41,683 nucleotides of DNA from an uncultured Gammaproteobacteria bacterium. GTDB taxonomy: Bacteria > Pseudomonadota > Gammaproteobacteria > Pseudomonadales > Azotimanducaceae. The notes below the pieces were generated by a model, which did no database searches, had not been told where the DNA came from, and saw only the letters and a list, made by a program, of their open reading frames with translations. The position numbers and the translations under genes were made by a program. The stretch is from NCBI GenBank assembly GCA_913043815.1, contig CAJWNY010000017.1:1-41683 (forward strand), written 5' to 3'. This document shows positions 1-9,124 of the stretch, piece by piece (the first letter of the stretch is position 1; the number at the start of each line of letters is the position of its first letter).

Positions 1-872
1 CCTGTTGGAATGTGATCTGCTGCACGTTCACAGTGCGCTGCGTGATCGTCGAAGAAAATATCGGCTTCGAATGAACGCAAAAATTCAGTCTTATCCATAC
101 CGCCCAAAAAGAGCGATTCGTCTAGCCGAATATCCCATGCACGCAAGGTGCGAATAACGCGCTCGTGAGCCGGCGCACCTCTAGCTGTAACCAGAGCTGT
201 TCGGATGGGGCTTTCGCCTTCTGGAAATTCATTTTGTAATTTGTGCAATGCGCCCAAAAACGCCTTAAAGGGCCCACCACCCAATTCTCTATTGGCCTTG
301 CTGACTTCCGACTCACTAAAGGCCTCTAGTCCTTGAGTCTGATAAATCATTTCTGCTTCATCAGAAAACAGTACAGAGTCACCATCGAAGGCCAATTTGA
401 GCCCCTCGTTTTCTGCACCAAGCTGAGATTTACTGCGCCCCATCAGAGTGGCTGCAGCAACATTTTGGGTTAAAGCTTGACGCACATCTTCCGCATTCGA
501 GGACAAGAACAAATCACAGTTAAACGCGTTGACATATCGATAAGGAGATTGGCCGCTACAAAAAGCAGCTCGTGTAATGTCTAGGTTATGAGCTCTAATA
601 GAGTTAAAAACGCGCAGCCCAGTATCTGCAGAATTGCGCGACAAAAGTATAATTTCTACCCTGGAATTCCCTAGTAACTTATTGATATTTAGCAACTTTT
701 CTACCAGATAAAAACCTTCTCCCGGGGTTAGCACTGCATCTTCTTCAGCAATTTGATATCGCCTATACGCCTCTAAACCTTGATCTTCGTAAATGTCATT
801 GGAGGTCGTTAAATCGAATAAGACTGTAGAGGAGATGGCAACAGTAAGCGGTTTTTCAGTAAAAATTGACAT
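1..872 (-). CDS. Cytosolic 5'-nucleotidase, cN-I-like family (partial, 3' end off the left edge)
   Basis: Predicted to dephosphorylate nucleoside 5'-monophosphates in the cytoplasm. About 290 residues are visible and the reading frame is open to the left edge, so the C-terminus is missing. The N-terminus has the family stretch AISSTVLFDLTTS, followed by the strongly conserved blocks EIILLSRNSADTGLRVFNSI and ITRAAFCSGQSPYRY. Further on are a second aspartate segment (LAFDGDSVLFSD) and the late block FFDDHAAHC. This order matches the bacterial NT5C1-like 5'-nucleotidases (Pfam 5_nucleotid family, PF06189 from memory). The start is the ATG read from 872-870. It lies 85 bases downstream of the YdcH stop on the same strand, so it is probably the last gene of that operon. 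Family assignment is confident; substrate preference is not visible. Confidence 0.85.
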   Translation of the reverse strand, partial: MSIFTEKPLTVAISSTVLFDLTTSNDIYEDQGLEAYRRYQIAEEDAVLTPGEGFYLVEKLLNINKLLGNSRVEIILLSRNSADTGLRVFNSIRAHNLDITRAAFCSGQSPYRYVNAFNCDLFLSSNAEDVRQALTQNVAAATLMGRSKSQLGAENEGLKLAFDGDSVLFSDEAEMIYQTQGLEAFSESEVSKANRELGGGPFKAFLGALHKLQNEFPEGESPIRTALVTARGAPAHERVIRTLRAWDIRLDESLFLGGMDKTEFLRSFEADIFFDDHAAHCERAADHIPT

Positions 873-957
873 GGCCACAATCCTTTTTCGTAGAATCTGC
901 TGATAAGTCTTTCTTCAAGAACTTGCCAAAAGTCTTTGGGAAAATATCAGACCCCTA

Positions 958-1167
958 TTAGGCATCTAGATCCGGAATTAGCTCACTTTCTATTTTGTGA
1001 ATAGCATCTTTAAGTTTGAGTTTGCGGTGCTTCAAACGCTGAATTCTCATGCTGTCATGATGACGACTTTCAGTAAGATGATTTATCGTAACATCAAGTT
1101 CCTGATGCTCTAACTGCAGTCGAACTAGCCACTCTTTAAGTTGCTGTTCGTCTTCGATTTGGTCCAA
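958..1167 (-). CDS. YdcH/DUF465 family small coiled-coil protein
   Basis: A 69-residue, highly charged helical protein with no membrane segment. The pattern LEHQELDVTINHL, then RIQRLKHRKLKLKDAI, is typical of the DUF465/YdcH family (SlyX-like short coiled coils). No biochemical function is firmly established for the family. The start appears to be TTG at 1167. An AGGGG Shine-Dalgarno sequence sits six bases before it and overlaps the stop of the preceding TerB-like gene, and no in-frame ATG lies upstream. It is separated from the TerB-like gene by 14 bases, so co-transcription is likely. Confidence 0.8.
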   Translation of the reverse strand: MDQIEDEQQLKEWLVRLQLEHQELDVTINHLTESRHHDSMRIQRLKHRKLKLKDAIHKIESELIPDLDA

Positions 1168-1181
1168 CTTAAGCCCCTAGT

Positions 1182-1598
1182 TCACTGCATAGTATTTAAC
1201 GCGGCATTTTCCATCATCTCTTTGCCCTCTTGCTCCAGCGCACAAACCCGTTTTACCCAATTATCTACCAAACTAAAGTCGTCTTCAGAAAAGTCGAATG
1301 TCTTGCTTATTTCGCGCAAAAGACACTCTTCTTCAATTTCAAAAGCGCCATCTGCATAACTGAGTTTGCATAGATTGAGCAGCAAAATCATCCGTGATCG
1401 ACGATCAGCGAAGACCTCCTCAATACCGTTCAACTCAAGATACTCAATTTCGCCATAATCTTTAAGTTCCATCTCGCGACGGAACTCACCAAGCATACCC
1501 TCTTCATTGGGGTCTAATATGCCATCAGACACAACTACATTGTGCGCCAAGCGCAAAGCTGCATGTCGCTGGGGCTCTGATAGTAACGAAAGCCACAC
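1182..1598 (-). CDS. TerB-like (tellurite resistance family) cytoplasmic protein
   Basis: A 138-residue acidic, all-helical protein without a signal peptide. The pattern HAALRLAHNVVVSDGILDPNEEGML followed by MILLLNLCKLSYADGAFEIEEECLL shows two repeated helical units, each with an acidic (S)DG turn. These are typical of TerB/DjlA-like domains, where the acidic turns may bind metal. The family is linked to tellurite resistance in other bacteria, but most chromosomal single-domain copies have no proven role. The start is GTG at 1598. The frame has no earlier start before a stop, and the stop of a 37-codon ORF ends only four bases upstream, which suggests translational coupling. Sure of the fold family, unsure of the role. 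Confidence 0.75.
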   Translation of the reverse strand: MWLSLLSEPQRHAALRLAHNVVVSDGILDPNEEGMLGEFRREMELKDYGEIEYLELNGIEEVFADRRSRMILLLNLCKLSYADGAFEIEEECLLREISKTFDFSEDDFSLVDNWVKRVCALEQEGKEMMENAALNTMQ

Positions 1599-1602
1599 CG
1601 CT

Positions 1603-1716
1603 TTATACCGTTTGCACGAAGCTAAAAACCATAATTAATACCGATAACCAACCCAGGCCTAAAAAAGCCTTCATAAGAATATTTTGATCAAAAAAGTGTT
1701 CTATCAAATGCCACAT
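1603..1716 (-). CDS. Unrecognised 37-residue single-pass membrane peptide
   Basis: This short ORF begins with ATG at 1716 and ends with TAA four bases before the GTG of the TerB-like gene. The peptide starts MWHLIEHFFDQ, carries one hydrophobic helix (about residues 14-35, including LGLGWLSVLIMVFSFV) and ends QTV. No family is recognised. Support comes from the tight spacing to the next gene, a plausible sigma-70 promoter about 90 bases upstream (1806-1835), and a clean amphipathic-then-hydrophobic composition. Against it, the Shine-Dalgarno sequence just before the ATG is weak. The frame stays open further upstream, but I see no better start codon. It could also act simply as a leader peptide controlling translation of the TerB-like gene. 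Confidence 0.45.
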   Translation of the reverse strand: MWHLIEHFFDQNILMKAFLGLGWLSVLIMVFSFVQTV

Positions 1717-1805
1717 ATTGCGCAGTCTCAACTTGAAAAATTCAACAAATAGCCGACGCGATGATGGCTTCGACCTCCGTCTATTTTAGCTTTACTTGGT
1801 GCCAG

Positions 1806-1835
1806 TTTATACCTTCCTGCAAAAAAAAATTGCAA
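1806..1835 (-). promoter_or_regulatory. Candidate sigma-70 promoter of the small ORF-terB-ydcH-nucleotidase operon
   Basis: On the minus strand a TTGCAA -35 box (1830-1835) and a TATAAA -10 box (1806-1811) are separated by 18 bases, nine of which are a run of T. A transcript would start near 1799 and leave a leader of roughly 80 bases before the small ORF. Judged by eye only. Confidence 0.4.
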
Positions 1836-2017
1836 TAAACCTCAAGAAATCAACCTATCAACTCGCGCCCGCCTACGTTTTGATCCGGAAGTTTTGTAAT
1901 CGCCGCCGTTACTAGAGCCATTTTATTACCACCGCCATTACCAACACTGCATTATCTACCCTCGATTAAAGCGCTCAGAGCACTCTAAAAGCCTGCGACT
2001 TGAGTTAGACTTCTCTT

Positions 2018-4663
2018 ATGCAAAGTACATTTGTCAACATCAGCCCGGCGCTTCTCAGCGCTCTGGAACGGCATATCGTTGTTACGCCTAACGAGCGCTT
2101 AGCTAGAGAATATCGCAGCGCTTATGACCAAGCTCAAGCAGCCAGCGGCGCCCAAGCCTGGCCAACGCTGAGCTGCATGAGCCTTCGGCAACTACTTTTG
2201 CGGGAGTTTACAGACCAACAAGATCTTAGCGATAACTGCAAAAAAATAATCTCTCCAGCGAGTATGCTGCTGCGCTTTCAAACAACTGCGCCAGAGGATG
2301 CCGAACACCTGACGGCCATTGCGTTGCAAGGCTGGGAATTGGTCCGCCGCTATAATATTGACCTAGCTCACCCATCAATGAATTCTGGGCGCTCCCAACT
2401 TTTCACGGACTGGGCGCGAAAAGTAAACAATCAAATAAAGCAAGAAGAAGCGGTTGAGGCTGATATCGCAGGACTACTAGCACAGCAGGAGACCTCGCTA
2501 ACGAAGTCACTCCTGCTTGTAGCCTTTGAGCATCTCACTCCAGCAGAAACAGAGTTTCTCGAGAGTCTGAATACGAGTAGTAAGGTGCTCTGCCTTACAA
2601 GCGAAGGTCAAATTGTGCCATTTAGAACGCTCACATCAGAGGCTCTTGGCACGCTTTTCACCCCCCCTGTAGCGGAGCCAGCGCCGCTTTTAGGGTTCAA
2701 TAGCTTTGCCGAGGAGCTGTCAGCTGCGGCTTGCTGGAGCAAGCGCGTCCAAAACGAAGTACCTGGAAGCCGCATCGGCGTGGTGATCCCAAGCCTAGTA
2801 CAAGATTACGCCATGGTTCAGCGTCAGTTTGCCGTCACCTTAAATCCACTCTCAGGCAGCGCAATACCTAAATTTGATATGTCTGGGGGCACTAGTTTAT
2901 CCTCCCAACCGATTTGGTTACATGCACGCACTCTACTGAATTGGTGTAACGAATCGGCAGCCCCAAATACAATTGCAAAATTAGCAGATTCACCATTTTT
3001 AGAATTACCTTGGTGCAAAACTTTAAGTGCTAACTGGCCTAACTTTTTACGCAGAAATATTTCGCCACAAGATCTAAAGCGCCTAGATTCTGCAAAAGAA
3101 GCATCTAGTCTTATTACATTGCTTGAACAGCTCCCCAAGCGTGCAAATATCCGCAGGTGGACTTCTCACATTAAAGATTTACTCAAGACCGCGAACTGGC
3201 CGCGACTGAACAACATTAACTCCATTCAGTACCAGGCAGCCCATAGTATATTTATTCAGCTCGATAGCTTGGCAAACCTGCAAGATCACAACCAAATAAC
3301 CTTTCGCCAAGCATTAGATTTCATTGAATTCAACTTAGAGCAAAAACCTTTTGCTCCACAGCGGCAAGCCTCACCAATTCAAGTTTTGGGATTACTGGAA
3401 ACCACTGGGCTGAGTTTCTCCCACCTTTGGGTATGCGGCATGAGCGCTTCCAACTTCCCCAGCACTTCTCAATTGAATCCATTTATCCCACGATCAGTGG
3501 CCGAAGAATTTGGACTACCTCGAAGCAACCAAGATCAAGAGTTAGCGTTTGCTCAACGCACACTCGGGCACTGGCGAAGCTGCGGGGCCGAACTACATTT
3601 CAGCTACACTCAAATAGAAAACGATTCACCACAGCTACCCAGTAAAATTGTGCTAGACGCTATAGCTGATGACGGCACCGCTGCTTCTGTTAGCAACGCA
3701 AAACCTAACAAGAAACAACCAACAGATTATTCATTGCGGCACCCATTGATGGTGAAACAAAACGTAACCCTCGAGACAGTGAAAGACAGTCTGGGCACTG
3801 GACTGGCAGAACCACACATTAAAGGTGGCACAGGCATATTAAAAAACCAAGCAAACTGCCCTTTCAAAGCCTACGCCACATCTCGGCTTGGACTAACACA
3901 GCGCCGTGAGGCGAAAGATTTCCTAGACGCCCTTGATAGGGGCAACTCACTGCATAGGGTTTTAGAAAATTTAATGCGTATCTATGCCGATAGCGACGCG
4001 ATAAAACAAATCAGTACCTCAGAAATTGAAAAACAATGCCGGCTAGTACTAAAGAAACACCGCGGCCTGCCCAAACTCTTTGTTGATAATGAAGTGACGC
4101 GTATTAGTGATCTCGTAAACCAATGGCTTGCCTTAGAACTCCAGCGCAAGCCTTTTAAAGTCTCTGGTATAGAACAAAACTTCGAACTCGACCTCGCCGG
4201 CTTAACATTCTCATTAAAAATTGACCGGGTAGATGTAATCGATGAACACGAGGTAATCATTGATTACAAAAGCAATTCGAACACGGTAGGTGGCGCATTA
4301 TCAGAACCAATATCGGATCCCCAGCTACCCGCTTATGCACTGCTTTCCGACAAAGTTGCTGGCGTTTATTTTGCCTCCATCAAAGATCAAAAAGTCAATG
4401 TAGATGGCATTGCTAACCTATCAGGCAACTTGGTTGCATCTAGCTGCAAGGGCTTTAGCGTCAAAAACCCAGATGGCAAAAATCTGAACAGTGCAGATGG
4501 GCCCAACACAAAAGTAAGCTGGCAAGAAAAAGTAACGGATTGGAAAATTGAACTCACTGAATTAGCTCAGGATATTGCTTTGGGGAAAGCCGACGTAGCG
4601 CCGAGTAAAAGTGCCTGTGAATACTGCCACTTAACAAGCTTATGCCGAATCAATGCCCAGTAG
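2018..4663 (+). CDS. AddB-like PD-(D/E)XK nuclease with Fe-S cluster (probable DNA repair protein, TIGR03623-like)
   Basis: Predicted to form a DNA-end-processing complex with the overlapping helicase downstream, resecting double-strand breaks for recombination. The 881-residue protein opens with VVTPNERLAREYR, the start typical of this AddB-related family, and has an inactive-helicase-like body. Its C-terminal nuclease domain carries the motif VIIDYKS (D749, K751). One cysteine lies before that domain (C614, in NCPFKAYA) and three at the end (C867, C870, C876, in CEYCHLTSLC). This four-cysteine layout is that of the AddB iron-staple cluster. The stop overlaps the next gene by 11 bases. The ATG at 2018 has only a weak Shine-Dalgarno sequence. 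Role and partner are inferred from family knowledge and gene overlap. Confidence 0.85.
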   Translation: MQSTFVNISPALLSALERHIVVTPNERLAREYRSAYDQAQAASGAQAWPTLSCMSLRQLLLREFTDQQDLSDNCKKIISPASMLLRFQTTAPEDAEHLTAIALQGWELVRRYNIDLAHPSMNSGRSQLFTDWARKVNNQIKQEEAVEADIAGLLAQQETSLTKSLLLVAFEHLTPAETEFLESLNTSSKVLCLTSEGQIVPFRTLTSEALGTLFTPPVAEPAPLLGFNSFAEELSAAACWSKRVQNEVPGSRIGVVIPSLVQDYAMVQRQFAVTLNPLSGSAIPKFDMSGGTSLSSQPIWLHARTLLNWCNESAAPNTIAKLADSPFLELPWCKTLSANWPNFLRRNISPQDLKRLDSAKEASSLITLLEQLPKRANIRRWTSHIKDLLKTANWPRLNNINSIQYQAAHSIFIQLDSLANLQDHNQITFRQALDFIEFNLEQKPFAPQRQASPIQVLGLLETTGLSFSHLWVCGMSASNFPSTSQLNPFIPRSVAEEFGLPRSNQDQELAFAQRTLGHWRSCGAELHFSYTQIENDSPQLPSKIVLDAIADDGTAASVSNAKPNKKQPTDYSLRHPLMVKQNVTLETVKDSLGTGLAEPHIKGGTGILKNQANCPFKAYATSRLGLTQRREAKDFLDALDRGNSLHRVLENLMRIYADSDAIKQISTSEIEKQCRLVLKKHRGLPKLFVDNEVTRISDLVNQWLALELQRKPFKVSGIEQNFELDLAGLTFSLKIDRVDVIDEHEVIIDYKSNSNTVGGALSEPISDPQLPAYALLSDKVAGVYFASIKDQKVNVDGIANLSGNLVASSCKGFSVKNPDGKNLNSADGPNTKVSWQEKVTDWKIELTELAQDIALGKADVAPSKSACEYCHLTSLCRINAQ

Positions 4664-7600
4664 AATAACACCCCCAGATCAAGACCAGAGAGAACTAGCC
4701 CTGCTGGTTGGTGGCTCCTATATTGTTCAAGCGCCCGCAGGATCTGGTAAAACTACGCTGTTGGTCGAGCGTTATTTAAATTTACTGATGATTGTCCAAC
4801 GGCCAGAAGAAATTCTTGCCATCACTTTTACTAAAGCTGCAGCCGCCGAAATGAAGGCGCGCATACTTGCCACGCTTGACGAAAATTCAGACTTGGCGCA
4901 CAGGGTCTCTCGCCGCGATGTCGAATTGGGCTGGAAAATCCGCTACAACCCAAATCGCTTGAAAATTCAAACAATAGACAGTTTCGCTAAAGAGTTAGCA
5001 ACGCAAATTCCTGGTTTACATAGTGTAAGCGGCATGGACACAGCCAAAGACGCCAAACCACTTTATGAAGCCGCGGCACAGTCCCTTCTTGGCGAACTCT
5101 ATTCCGACAACCCAGCCAAAAATTACATTGCCGACTTTTTAGCAATGTTAGACAACAACGCAAGCACAGCCCAACGGTTGCTCGTTGCTATGTTAACTAA
5201 ACGAGACCAATGGTTAGATCTAACATCTCATCTTAGCCGTCAAGCCAATGAGAACTTTACTCAAGTCGCCAACTACGTAAATGCAGCACTTGAAGAGTTG
5301 CACGATGATATTCTGGCGCCGTTACATGAGGCCGCGACGGAAAATGACGAGGCCATGCTGGCTACCATTGCCGACCATACCGGCCTAGAACCAGTATGGC
5401 CTGCAATTTTGCCGCTTCTACTTACACAAAAATTTGAATTCAGAAGCCGCCTCACTAAGAGCCAGCACGAAGCATTTTTAGATAAAGAATTTAAAGCGCT
5501 AGTTACGCAATGGATAGCGGATCTAGACGCAAGAGGCTTGCAAGCTGTATTAGCCAATTACCAACAACTGCCGCCTTTTGAAATCTCCAAAACAGACCAA
5601 GAACGTGTTTTGGTGGTCAGTATTTGCCTTTCTCTAGCGGCAATAGAGCTGGAAAAAGTATTTCTACGGCAACATATAACCGATTTCAACGGCGTACTTA
5701 TGCGTGCCGTCAAAGGCCTGCGGGATGACGACGAACCCACAGATTTAGCACTGCACTGGGACTATCGCATTAAACACATGCTCATTGATGAATTCCAAGA
5801 CACATCGCATAGCCAATATCGTTTTTTTTGTTTACTCACCGAGGGCTGGCAGCCTGACGACGGCAACACATTTTTCGCGGTGGGTGATCCGATGCAGTCT
5901 ATTTACCGATTTCGTGACGCTGATGTTTCTATTTTTGACCAATGCCGAGAGCACGGCATCGGCAGCATTGCACTCACACCATTGAATCTGACTGCTAACT
6001 TCCGCTCGTGCAAAACATTGGTCCAGTGGAACAATAAAATTTTCAATGACCTGCTGCCGGCAGAGGGCACTAGTCGGCTGGGCTCAGTGAAATTTTCTCC
6101 CGCTACGCCGATTCAGGAAGATGGATCCACAACCCAACTAAAATGCAAATTTTTCGATGAAGAGCGCTTGGAAATACAATTCGTCATAACGCAAATCGAG
6201 AGACTTATCGCACAAAACGACGCAACTAGCATTGGCGTTTTATGCAGGGCTAGAAACCATTTGCCCGGCCTTCTGAAGGCGCTGCAAGCCGCTAACATTG
6301 ACAGCCAAGGTACAGATATAAACCCGCTCGCCAATGAACCTATCATCGAAGACCTAATGTCATTACACCGAGTGCTGCTACAGCCCAGTGACCGGTTATC
6401 TTGGTTCAGTCTGTTACGAAGCCCAATGATTGGGGCCTTGTTGCAAACCTTGGAACCACTTGCAAGAGTCGATGACATTAGTGAAACGATTAATCAATAC
6501 GACGACTCTCAAGCTGAAATCCACCGCTTAAAAGAAGCTTTAAATTGGGCAAGGCCTAAACTTTATGAATATCCGCTTTGCGAAGTTCTAGAGGGATGCT
6601 GGATTAGATTAGGCGGTATGGATGCGTATCCGGAGGAGCATATTGTCCACGCAATGAGGTGGTTTGAGTTAATAGAAAACGAGGGTCTGAATGGCTACGA
6701 CTGTGACCACATCAAAATTGCAATAGACCAGCTTTACGCACAACCGGTGCAGGCTGCCCAAGTAAAAATAATGACTATACACAAATCTAAGGGCCTCGAA
6801 TTTGATTATATATTTTTGCCCTTCCTAAGCAAACAAATTTCATCCGACAGTCCATCATTGATGCTTTGGCAACCAGGTTCAGAAGGATTGTTGGTCGGCG
6901 TAAATGGCGATTCAATACACAGCTGGCTTAAACACGAAGAAAAAATCAGATCTGAAAATGAAAGAAAACGACTACTTTACGTTGCCTGTACCCGCGCAAA
7001 AACCGGTCTTTTTATCAGCTTTAGCAAAGCAGAAAACAAATCAGCCATTGGGCTAGCCAAGCACATTGAAACCTACGCAGAAGCAGACGCAAGTTCACCT
7101 GCGCCCTTATCGCAAGAAGTGCTTTTTACAGGCATAGATTATCCAGAGTCAGAGATTCCATCCACTGAGAGGTTAGTTCACTTACCACGAGAGTTTAAGT
7201 TCGATTTTGCGACTACTGGAATAGAAGCCTTGGCAGAAAAACAACCTAAGGGTGAAGGCGATAGTTTTGATTCAGAGGAAAATCTCGCATCCAATCCATT
7301 TGAGTTAGCACTGGGCAACCTCATTCACAAAGCCCTAGCATGGTTAGGAGATACTCAAGCAATTAGTCAAGGTCATAAATCTGCACTGGTAATGGTACAA
7401 AAACGAATACAAACTTGGGCCGAACGATCTGGCTGCGATGCCGGCCAGTGGCCTGAACTTCAAGCCCAAGCTGATCTTCACATACAAACAACGCTCACAA
7501 GTAAAACCGGCCAATGGGTTTTATCGCCCCACAGCAACGCCCATTGTGAGTGGCCGCTAACCGGGGTTATTGGAAATACTGTAAGAAACCTCGTAATAGA

Positions 7601-7820
7601 TCGATGTTTTTTAGCTGACGAAGTTATTTGGATCATCGATTATAAGTCTGCTACACCGAGCGCGGAGGCGGAGCTAGAGTCGTTTCTAATTCAAGAAAGC
7701 CAACGCTACTATAGCCAGCTGGCCGACTATAAAACGGTGGTAAAAGCTCTTTACAAGGATGGTTTTCCAATACGGACAGCCCTGTACTTTACTGGCTTAG
7801 GTCTGCTGAGAGAGTTGTAG
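4653..7820 (+). CDS. AddA-like UvrD-family helicase with C-terminal PD-(D/E)XK nuclease domain
   Basis: ATP-dependent 3'-5' helicase-nuclease predicted to work with the AddB-like protein in break resection. All superfamily-1 motifs are visible in 1055 residues: Walker A APAGSGKT (27-34), motif Ia FTKAAAAEM, Walker B LIDEFQD (D379, E380), motif III GDPMQSIYRFR, motif V MTIHKSKGLEFD and motif VI RLLYVACTRA. The nuclease signature IIDYKSA (D996, K998) is near the end, preceded by the conserved VIDR aspartate. The length suits the AddA/RecB-like class. The start codon lies inside the 3' end of the AddB-like gene, implying translational coupling. It replaces or supplements RecBCD; whether this genome also has recBCD cannot be seen here. 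Confidence 0.88.
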   Translation: MPSRITPPDQDQRELALLVGGSYIVQAPAGSGKTTLLVERYLNLLMIVQRPEEILAITFTKAAAAEMKARILATLDENSDLAHRVSRRDVELGWKIRYNPNRLKIQTIDSFAKELATQIPGLHSVSGMDTAKDAKPLYEAAAQSLLGELYSDNPAKNYIADFLAMLDNNASTAQRLLVAMLTKRDQWLDLTSHLSRQANENFTQVANYVNAALEELHDDILAPLHEAATENDEAMLATIADHTGLEPVWPAILPLLLTQKFEFRSRLTKSQHEAFLDKEFKALVTQWIADLDARGLQAVLANYQQLPPFEISKTDQERVLVVSICLSLAAIELEKVFLRQHITDFNGVLMRAVKGLRDDDEPTDLALHWDYRIKHMLIDEFQDTSHSQYRFFCLLTEGWQPDDGNTFFAVGDPMQSIYRFRDADVSIFDQCREHGIGSIALTPLNLTANFRSCKTLVQWNNKIFNDLLPAEGTSRLGSVKFSPATPIQEDGSTTQLKCKFFDEERLEIQFVITQIERLIAQNDATSIGVLCRARNHLPGLLKALQAANIDSQGTDINPLANEPIIEDLMSLHRVLLQPSDRLSWFSLLRSPMIGALLQTLEPLARVDDISETINQYDDSQAEIHRLKEALNWARPKLYEYPLCEVLEGCWIRLGGMDAYPEEHIVHAMRWFELIENEGLNGYDCDHIKIAIDQLYAQPVQAAQVKIMTIHKSKGLEFDYIFLPFLSKQISSDSPSLMLWQPGSEGLLVGVNGDSIHSWLKHEEKIRSENERKRLLYVACTRAKTGLFISFSKAENKSAIGLAKHIETYAEADASSPAPLSQEVLFTGIDYPESEIPSTERLVHLPREFKFDFATTGIEALAEKQPKGEGDSFDSEENLASNPFELALGNLIHKALAWLGDTQAISQGHKSALVMVQKRIQTWAERSGCDAGQWPELQAQADLHIQTTLTSKTGQWVLSPHSNAHCEWPLTGVIGNTVRNLVIDRCFLADEVIWIIDYKSATPSAEAELESFLIQESQRYYSQLADYKTVVKALYKDGFPIRTALYFTGLGLLREL

Positions 7821-7917
7821 GCAATAGCCACTTACGCCGCCAGGATTGCAATTCCGACACAAAGCTTTACCATCCGCGTCCTTGGTTTTTTTAGTCTAGG
7901 CCTACCCAAGGGGCTGA

Positions 7918-7947
7918 TTTACCTAGATTTTTTGCTCCTGAAATAAT
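7918..7947 (+). promoter_or_regulatory. Candidate sigma-70 promoter of the DAHP synthase gene
   Basis: TTTACC (7918-7923) and AATAAT (7942-7947) are spaced by 18 bases and lie about 60 bases before the GTG start at 8004. The 183-base gap after the helicase gene holds no other gene. I see no clear TyrR-type box. Confidence 0.3.
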
Positions 7948-8003
7948 AATTTTAAGCCTCAAAAGATCTTTGGCGGCAGCGCCATCAGAAGAAGGAAGTT
8001 TAC

Positions 8004-9047
8004 GTGCAACTTGAAAATTTGAACATTGAAGACCAAGAGGTTTTAATCACGCCGAAGCAGTTAAAGGCAGCGCTTCCAGTGACTGAGGAAGTACGCGATA
8101 CCGTAAATCAATATCGAGAAGCAGTCGCGAATATTGTTGATCGTAAAGACAAGCGCCTCCTTGTCGTCGTGGGCCCATGCTCAATTCACGATACAGACGC
8201 CGCATTAGATTATGCAAAACGTCTAAAAGCCCTTTCATTAGAGTTATCTGACGAAATTTTTATCGTTATGCGCGCTTACTTTGAAAAGCCACGAAGTACA
8301 GTTGGCTGGAAAGGTTTAATCAACGACCCACACTTGGATGACAGCTTTAAGGTCGCTGAAGGTCTCAATATTGCGCGTAAATTGTTGCTCGACTTAACAG
8401 AAATAGGTTTACCCCTGGCCACCGAGGCCTTGGACCCAATTACTCCACAATACATGCAGGACTTGATTTCTTGGTCAGCTATCGGTGCCAGAACAACCGA
8501 ATCTCAAACCCATAGAGAAATGGCTTCAGGTTTAAGCTGCGCCGTCGGCTTCAAAAACGGTACTGATGGCTCCTTGGATGTAGCCGTCAACGCCCTGCAA
8601 TCTGTGGCAAGCCCTCACCGCTTTTTGGGCATCAGTCCAAGCGGCCAAGTCAGTGTAATTCACACTAAAGGCAACCCTCATGGCCATGTGGTTCTCAGAG
8701 GTGGTAGCGATGGCCCCAACTATTCACCGGAACACATCAAGCAGTGTGAGGCCGCATTAGAAAAAATTGGGCAACCTGCGTCTATAATGGTGGACTGCTC
8801 TCACGCCAACTCCAATAAAGATCACCGACAGCAAGCAACGGTACTTCAGTCCGTAGCCGATCAAATTGCAGCAGGCAATGACTCCATTACCGGTGTGATG
8901 ATTGAGAGCAACATTGGACCGGGCAACCAAAGCATTAAAAATCCTGATGGTTTGGCTTATGGCGTTTCTATTACCGATGCATGCATCGATTGGGAGGACA
9001 CTATTACTTTGCTGACGCAGCTAAGCCAACAGCTAAAATCGCGTTAA
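8004..9047 (+). CDS. aroF: 3-deoxy-7-phosphoheptulonate (DAHP) synthase, class I, tyrosine-type
   Basis: Condenses phosphoenolpyruvate and erythrose 4-phosphate in the first step of the shikimate pathway, in the cytoplasm. The 347-residue protein shows the metal-ligand segment VVGPCSIHD (C59), the substrate-binding YFEKPRSTVGWKGL, and GARTTESQTHREMASGL. Several blocks match the tyrosine-sensitive E. coli AroF better than AroG as I recall them: the N-terminal QEVLITPKQLKAALP, LATEALDP, and MVDCSHANSNKD. The start is GTG at 8004, with GAAGGAAG seven bases upstream. Feedback by tyrosine is inferred from this resemblance only. It stands alone on the plus strand and converges on nfuA with a 77-base gap. 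Confidence 0.92.
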   Translation: MQLENLNIEDQEVLITPKQLKAALPVTEEVRDTVNQYREAVANIVDRKDKRLLVVVGPCSIHDTDAALDYAKRLKALSLELSDEIFIVMRAYFEKPRSTVGWKGLINDPHLDDSFKVAEGLNIARKLLLDLTEIGLPLATEALDPITPQYMQDLISWSAIGARTTESQTHREMASGLSCAVGFKNGTDGSLDVAVNALQSVASPHRFLGISPSGQVSVIHTKGNPHGHVVLRGGSDGPNYSPEHIKQCEAALEKIGQPASIMVDCSHANSNKDHRQQATVLQSVADQIAAGNDSITGVMIESNIGPGNQSIKNPDGLAYGVSITDACIDWEDTITLLTQLSQQLKSR

Positions 9048-9124
9048 CCTGTGGCGGGCAGGGCTTTAAAAAGACGAGTATTCCACCGATCCAAGAAACG
9101 CAGGTCGCCTCCTCGAACTGGCTG

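Noticed and set aside
7860..7912. CTTGG...CCAAG inverted repeat with a T run, as a terminator of the helicase gene
   Set aside because: The T run lies inside the loop rather than after the stem, so it does not have terminator geometry.
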